This document shows, in pieces, positions 6,242 to 10,015 of a DNA stretch of 10,015 nt. The notes beneath the pieces were generated by a model that was given only the letters and a program-made list of their open reading frames with translations, was not told where the DNA came from and ran no database searches. Numbering within the stretch: position 1 is the stretch's first letter; each line of letters opens with the position of its first letter. This stretch comes from an uncultured Megasphaera sp. (GTDB lineage: Bacteria > Bacillota > Negativicutes > Veillonellales > Megasphaeraceae): NCBI RefSeq assembly GCF_958350005.1, contig NZ_CATWFF010000074.1, positions 1 to 10,015 on the forward strand. The letters run 5' to 3'. A program made the translations under genes and the position numbers.

Positions 6242-7873
6242 TTATTCAAACGTCCATTCATGGATATCATCCAGAGAGCCTTCCCAGAAGTCCTTAATAC
6301 CGCCTTTGAGATTCTTGCTCTGCGCCATGATCTGGTCCTGTTCATACAGGGAAACGACGAACTGGTTATCCCGCATGTACGTCTGAATTTCGCTGTATGC
6401 TTTCTTCCGTTCATCGAAATTCGGCAGTAATGCAGCGTTGGTCATCATTTCCGTCAGTTTGGCATCGTCAGTATGGCCGAAGTTGCTGCCTGCACCAGGT
6501 ACGAAGTACTGGCTGTAATCAGGATCGATAGTCAGGGCATACCCTAACAGCATCAGTTCATAATCACCTTTTTTAGCATTGGCCAGAACCGTCGGGAAGT
6601 CCAGTTTCTGCTGTTTAACATTCAGGCCAATAGCCTGGAGGTTCTGCTGAATCAAATCGGCAGACTGTTCACGCAGGGTATTGCCAATTGGTACCTGCAG
6701 GACAATTTCCTTCGACGTATCAAATCCGGACTGAGCCAGTTCTTTCTTGGCTGCTTCTACATCATAGGGCAGCGGCGTTACGCTGGCATCATATACAGGG
6801 CTGACTTTCGTATATACTGTCGGTACGAGCTGGGCAGCACCTTTGTACAGATCGTCAATAATCTGCTGCCGGTTAATGGCCATCGTAACAGCCCGGCGGA
6901 AATGTGTGTTATTAAATGCTGGATTACTGTTGTTGATTTCCAGATACTGCGTATTCAGGGACGGCGCCGTTTTAATAGTAAGCTTGCTGTCTTTTTTCAG
7001 GACATCCAGGTCTTTAACTGGAACAACGCCGATACCACCGGAAGCAGCGAGCTGTACATTGCCCGATTTCAGTTCCGTTACGAGGTTCGTGCCGTTCATA
7101 ATGCGGATAAAGACTTTCTTCAGTTTCGGCTGACCTTTATAGTAGTTTTCATTGGCAGCCAGTTCTACGTGATCGTTAGTCTTATAATCGACAAACTTAT
7201 AGGCACCGCTGACAACAGTCGGCTTGGTTGCCGCATCGGAGTTGGCAATGTCGGCGGGATTAATTTTTTCAAAGACATGTTTCGGCACAATGTATACTTC
7301 AAAACCCAGCATGCTCTTGATGAAATTCGGGTCAACCGGGCGTTTTGTCTTCAAGAGGACTGTCTTGTCATCCTGCTTCTGGGCACCTGTAATCGTCGTT
7401 GCGCCGTTTGCCAGCTTGCCTACATTGTCAACGCCTTCAAGCATGTTAATATAACTGCCTTTCGTCGTCTGAACCTGCGGATTGGCAATCAGATTCAGCG
7501 TAAAGATGACGTCATCAGCCGTAACAGGCTGCCCGTCAGACCACTTGGCGTTCGGATTCAGCTTGATCGTATAATTCTGGTTGTCCGTCGTTTCAAAACT
7601 GTCAGCCAGATGAGGCGTAAACTTGTTTGGTTCCGGCATGCCTACAAGCGTATCGTACATAAACCGAATCGTAAACTGTCCGGCAATATCCGGGTTAAAC
7701 AGCGGATTGAATTCAGCCGGCGCATTGGTCATGCCAATGGTCAGGTTTTCCTTGCCTCCGCCGCCGCTGGTGCCACCGGAACCACCGCAGCCGCTCATCA
7801 TGGCAACCCCCAGTGCCAAAGACAATCCCAACAGTATTCTCTTTCTGTTTCTAAACCAATGTAGTACTCCCAT
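6242..7873 (-). CDS. Peptide-binding lipoprotein, solute-binding protein family 5
   Basis: A 543-residue extracytoplasmic receptor (OppA/DppA/AppA fold) that captures the substrate and delivers it to the permease. The signal peptide has basic residues (RNRKR, 8-12), a hydrophobic stretch 13-26 and a lipobox MSGC with lipidated C29, followed by a Gly/Ser-rich linker (30-40). Family-5 landmarks include FNPLFN (55-60), the hallmark WSDGQPVTADDVIFTL (111-126), VSGAYKF (221-227), FRRAVTMAINR (325-335) and YDVEAAKKEL (370-379). Length is normal. The start is supported by GAGGGGA about 7 nt upstream. Unusually it is the third gene of the operon, between the permease genes and the ATPase genes. The ligand (peptide, nickel complex or acylated amino acid) is not predictable; the linked M20 amidohydrolase favours a peptide-like amide. 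Confidence 0.95.
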   Translation of the reverse strand: MGVLHWFRNRKRILLGLSLALGVAMMSGCGGSGGTSGGGGKENLTIGMTNAPAEFNPLFNPDIAGQFTIRFMYDTLVGMPEPNKFTPHLADSFETTDNQNYTIKLNPNAKWSDGQPVTADDVIFTLNLIANPQVQTTKGSYINMLEGVDNVGKLANGATTITGAQKQDDKTVLLKTKRPVDPNFIKSMLGFEVYIVPKHVFEKINPADIANSDAATKPTVVSGAYKFVDYKTNDHVELAANENYYKGQPKLKKVFIRIMNGTNLVTELKSGNVQLAASGGIGVVPVKDLDVLKKDSKLTIKTAPSLNTQYLEINNSNPAFNNTHFRRAVTMAINRQQIIDDLYKGAAQLVPTVYTKVSPVYDASVTPLPYDVEAAKKELAQSGFDTSKEIVLQVPIGNTLREQSADLIQQNLQAIGLNVKQQKLDFPTVLANAKKGDYELMLLGYALTIDPDYSQYFVPGAGSNFGHTDDAKLTEMMTNAALLPNFDERKKAYSEIQTYMRDNQFVVSLYEQDQIMAQSKNLKGGIKDFWEGSLDDIHEWTFE

Positions 7874-7913
7874 ATGAAAATCCCCTCTCTATGGAATGAT
7901 AATATATGATGAA

Positions 7914-7930
7914 AGAAGCGGTATGCTTCT
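7914..7930 (-). other. Small hairpin in the gap between the second permease and binding-protein genes
   Basis: AGAAGC and GCTTCT pair across a 5-nt loop in the 63-nt gap before the binding-protein gene. On the - strand a short TTTC follows. It is too weak to be called a terminator; it may tune transcript processing upstream of the receptor gene. Confidence 0.3.
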
Positions 7931-7936
7931 GCATCT

Positions 7937-8890
7937 TTATTTGTTTGTATCGCCGTTAATGGCTTCATTCAGACCGTCGCCGAGGAAGTTAATCGTCAGG
8001 ACGGCAATAAGAATGGCAATGCCTGGCGGAATCCACCGCCACGGTTCTTCTGACAAAATCATGATAGACTGCGCGCTGGTCAGCATGTTGCCCCAGCTGG
8101 ATGTTGGCGGCTGCACGCCCATGCCCAGGAAGCTCAGGGCTGCTTCAATCAGAATTGCCTGAGCAATACCAAAGGTACAGTTGACTAAAATAGGCGACAA
8201 TACATTCGGCAAAATGTGCTTAAATACGATGGTCGTCGGCGAATACCCGGTTACAATGGCGGCGGCCACATAATCAATCGATTTGATGCGCAGTACTTCG
8301 CCGCGGACGAGACGGCAAATTGGCGGCCAGCCCATGAATCCCATAACCAGCATGACTGTCAGCATATTGGGACCAATGAGACTGACAATGACCAGGATGA
8401 TCATAAACTGCGGATATGACATGAACACTTCTGTAATCCGCATAATCAGACCGTCTACAACTCCGCCGAAGTAGCCCGACAGCAGTCCCAGCGTAATGCC
8501 GATAAGGGAATATACGGCCACAGAGCCAATGCCGACGATCAGCGATACCTGCGAGCCGTAAATCAGACGGCTCAAAACGTCTCGCCCTACATCATCAGTC
8601 CCCAGCAGATGGGCTGCTGACGGACTTTCATCAAAGGCCCCGACAGTTTGCGTCGGATCAAACGGTGAAAGAATCGGTGCCAGAATCGCAATGGCAATAA
8701 TGGCGATAAAAATAAACAAACTGTACAGGGCCGCTTTATTCTGACAGAATCGGCGCCATGTCCGCTTCTTCCAGGAGTCATTCTGTTCTTCTTCTGCAGC
8801 CGAAGTCGTCGCCGCCGGCGTTGCGCCAGCTGGTGTCCCGGCAACGATGCCGTCCGGATGAAGCAGCACAAATTCTTTAGCATCCAGCAT
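7937..8890 (-). CDS. oppC: Peptide ABC transporter permease subunit, OppC/DppC-like
   Basis: A 317-residue inner-membrane permease forming half of the translocation pore. After a hydrophilic N-terminal tail of about 40 residues, Ala/Thr/Pro-rich at 20-32, comes the OppC N-terminal helix (about 55-75). Then the family hallmark GTDDVGRDVLSR (97-108), further membrane segments near 115-140, 160-190 and 232-252, the EAA coupling loop (AAAIVTGYSPTTIVFKHILP, 209-228), LSFLGMGVQPPTSSWG (252-267), and a last segment at about 288-304. I place the start at the ATG at 8890, because GGGGGA lies 6-7 nt before it. The in-frame ATG at 8896 almost touches that site and would add only two residues. The gene follows the OppB-like gene by 12 nt, and its ribosome site abuts that gene's stop codon, suggesting translational coupling. 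Confidence 0.95.
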   Translation of the reverse strand: MLDAKEFVLLHPDGIVAGTPAGATPAATTSAAEEEQNDSWKKRTWRRFCQNKAALYSLFIFIAIIAIAILAPILSPFDPTQTVGAFDESPSAAHLLGTDDVGRDVLSRLIYGSQVSLIVGIGSVAVYSLIGITLGLLSGYFGGVVDGLIMRITEVFMSYPQFMIILVIVSLIGPNMLTVMLVMGFMGWPPICRLVRGEVLRIKSIDYVAAAIVTGYSPTTIVFKHILPNVLSPILVNCTFGIAQAILIEAALSFLGMGVQPPTSSWGNMLTSAQSIMILSEEPWRWIPPGIAILIAVLTINFLGDGLNEAINGDTNK

Positions 8891-8902
8891 ATCCATTCCC
8901 CC

Positions 8903-9856
8903 TTACTTGCCGTATGTAATACGCGGATCAATGACGGCGTATAAAATATCAATGACAATGTTGGCAATCAACACAGCGATGGCCGACAGAATAACAATGG
9001 CCATCAATACGGGATAATCCCGGGAATTAATCGCCAGGACCGTCAGGGAGCCAATGCCGGGCCACTGGAAAATCTGTTCCGTAATGACGGCACCGCCAAT
9101 GATCTTCGGCAAGTCTGTCCCAATAACGGTAACAATAGGAATCAGGGAATTTCTCATAATGTGATGCCATAAAATCTGACGGCGGTTCAGCCCTTTGGCC
9201 AGAGCCGTGCGGATATAGTTTTCATGGCGAACTTCAATGACACTGGAACGGACGTACCGAATCATGTTGGCCGAGAACTGCGAAGCCATGACGATGACCG
9301 GCAGTACCAGATGCATAACCAGATCTTCTGCGCCATTGTCAGCACCAAGAACACTCATGCCGCCAGTAGGAAAGATATCGAGTTGAACGGCAAAAATATA
9401 AATCAGCGCCAGTCCCAGGAAAAAAGGCGGAAACGAAACATTTAAAAAGGTCCAGCCAATGATGCAGCGGTCCAGAAGCGAATTCTGTTTCCACGCTGCC
9501 AGAATCCCCAAGGGAATGGCCGACGCATACGCGACGAGCAGACTCAGACTCATGAGCAGCAGCGTCGGACTCAGGCGCTGACCGATAATTTCCTGTACAG
9601 GCTGACGGTTGCTGAAGGAAAAGCCCATATTGCCGCTGAGGAAATTCTGAATCCAGTCGATATACTGGACGACCAGCGGCTTGTCCAGTCCCAGCGAAGC
9701 CCGGGTCAGTTCTACCTGAGCCTGGGTCATATCCGGAGAAATAAACATATCTGCCGGATCGCCCGGTGTCAGATGGACGAGAATAAAGGCCCCTACTGAT
9801 ATAAGAAATAAAACAGGAATAGAAATAAGCAGTCGTTTTACAATATATGCTCCCAA
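8903..9856 (-). CDS. oppB: Peptide ABC transporter permease subunit, OppB/DppB-like
   Basis: A 317-residue inner-membrane permease and first gene of the operon. Visible features are the N-terminal RLLISIPVLFLISVGAF helix (8-24), HLTPGDPADM (28-37), LGLDKPLVVQYIDW (55-68), TM segments at about 97-121, 132-157, 180-199, 240-260 and 283-306, the EAA loop around RTALAKGLNRRQILWHHIM (216-234), and the ITEQIFQWPGIG signature (258-269). The length is that of DppB, not of the longer AmiC-type permease, although the partner ATPases look AmiE/F-like. I choose a TTG start at 9856: GAGGGG lies 8-9 nt upstream and the protein then begins MGAYIVKRLL, typical of the family. A GTG at 9898 would add 14 unusual residues (including CC) and has its purine-rich site directly abutting it. 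Confidence 0.94.
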   Translation of the reverse strand: MGAYIVKRLLISIPVLFLISVGAFILVHLTPGDPADMFISPDMTQAQVELTRASLGLDKPLVVQYIDWIQNFLSGNMGFSFSNRQPVQEIIGQRLSPTLLLMSLSLLVAYASAIPLGILAAWKQNSLLDRCIIGWTFLNVSFPPFFLGLALIYIFAVQLDIFPTGGMSVLGADNGAEDLVMHLVLPVIVMASQFSANMIRYVRSSVIEVRHENYIRTALAKGLNRRQILWHHIMRNSLIPIVTVIGTDLPKIIGGAVITEQIFQWPGIGSLTVLAINSRDYPVLMAIVILSAIAVLIANIVIDILYAVIDPRITYGK

Positions 9857-9926
9857 AATAATCACCCCTCTATAACAGCAATGTTCCCCCTGATTCACTT
9901 CCTTTTCGTTATCTTTCTAAAAATAT

Positions 9927-9958
9927 ATGCAATGGCACATTGTCATGCGCCATTGCAT
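9927..9958 (-). promoter_or_regulatory. Perfect 10-bp inverted repeat at the 5' end of the peptide-transport transcript
   Basis: ATGCAATGGC (9927-9936) pairs with GCCATTGCAT (9949-9958); three further pairs (9938-9940 with 9945-9947) form inside after one mismatch, leaving a 4-nt loop. It starts at the predicted transcription start and, on the - strand, is followed by ATATATTTTTAG. It may be an operator dyad, a 5' stabilising hairpin, an attenuator, or the terminator of a gene beyond the right edge. The structure is certain, the function is not. Confidence 0.6.
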
Positions 9959-9964
9959 GGTCTT

Positions 9965-9992
9965 ATCATACACCTTTTTTAAGAGTGGTCAA
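9965..9992 (-). promoter_or_regulatory. Putative sigma-A promoter of the peptide-transport operon
   Basis: On the - strand TTGACC (9992-9987) and TATGAT (9970-9965) are separated by 16 bp, each 5 of 6 to consensus. Transcription would start near 9958, leaving a leader of about 100 nt before the TTG start of the first permease gene. The leader opens with the inverted repeat 9927-9958. No better promoter is seen in the operon's upstream 159 bp, which hold no gene. Confidence 0.55.
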
Positions 9993-10015
9993 ATCTAAAC
10001 GTTCGATTTTATTTT

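Noticed and set aside
6902..7864. Long (320-codon) open frame on the + strand opposite the binding-protein gene
   Set aside because: It lies wholly antisense to a gene with clear family motifs, has no good ribosome site, and shows no recognisable domain; codon bias of the real gene explains it.
7896..7936. Internal promoter before the binding-protein gene (TATATT-like box)
   Set aside because: An AT-rich -10-like box is present on the - strand, but no -35 is found at 16-18 bp.
9991..10009. AAATC-N9-GATTT inverted repeat upstream of the transporter promoter
   Set aside because: The arms are only 5 bp in AT-rich sequence, which is expected by chance.

Overview
This window reads as a chromosomal segment of a low-to-mid GC (about half GC by eye) anaerobic Firmicute. 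Shine-Dalgarno sites are strong (AGGAGG, GGGGGA), the solute-binding protein is a lipoprotein, the OppD/OppF ATPases are of the Gram-positive OppD/AmiE type, and an oxygen-sensitive-type hybrid cluster protein is present. A Negativicutes host (Megasphaera/Dialister-like) is my best guess, but it rests on overall impression rather than a marker gene. I see no rRNA, tRNA, CRISPR array, transposase, integrase or phage gene.

Left part, + strand: a SorC/DeoR-family effector-binding transcriptional repressor (start at 166) lies behind a perfect 7-bp dyad (104-123) that is a good candidate for its own operator. After a 127-bp spacer comes hcp (1238-2803), a full-length hybrid cluster protein / hydroxylamine reductase with all eight expected hybrid-cluster ligands. 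The hcp upstream region has a plausible -10 but no -35, and carries small repeats that could be activator or repressor sites. hcp ends at a strong hairpin (2830-2886) that also lies at the end of the oppositely oriented operon.

Right part, - strand: one operon of six genes runs from a good sigma-A-like promoter (9965-9992) leftward. The order is oppB-like permease, oppC-like permease, family-5 solute-binding lipoprotein, oppD-like ATPase, oppF-like ATPase, M20D amidohydrolase. Gaps are 12, 63, 84, 32 and 33 nt. It is a complete peptide ABC importer: two membrane subunits, two nucleotide-binding subunits and one extracytoplasmic receptor. A cytoplasmic metallo-amidohydrolase could deacylate or hydrolyse the imported compound. 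The receptor gene sits in the middle of the operon rather than first, and is followed by a perfect 14-bp hairpin that may protect or separate its mRNA. A second hairpin lies at the very 5' end of the predicted transcript.

All the protein families are well known. I find no evidence of a new defence, mobile or biosynthetic system. The observations most worth a second look are the regulatory dyads, the intercistronic hairpin, and the unknown substrate of the transporter-amidohydrolase pair.
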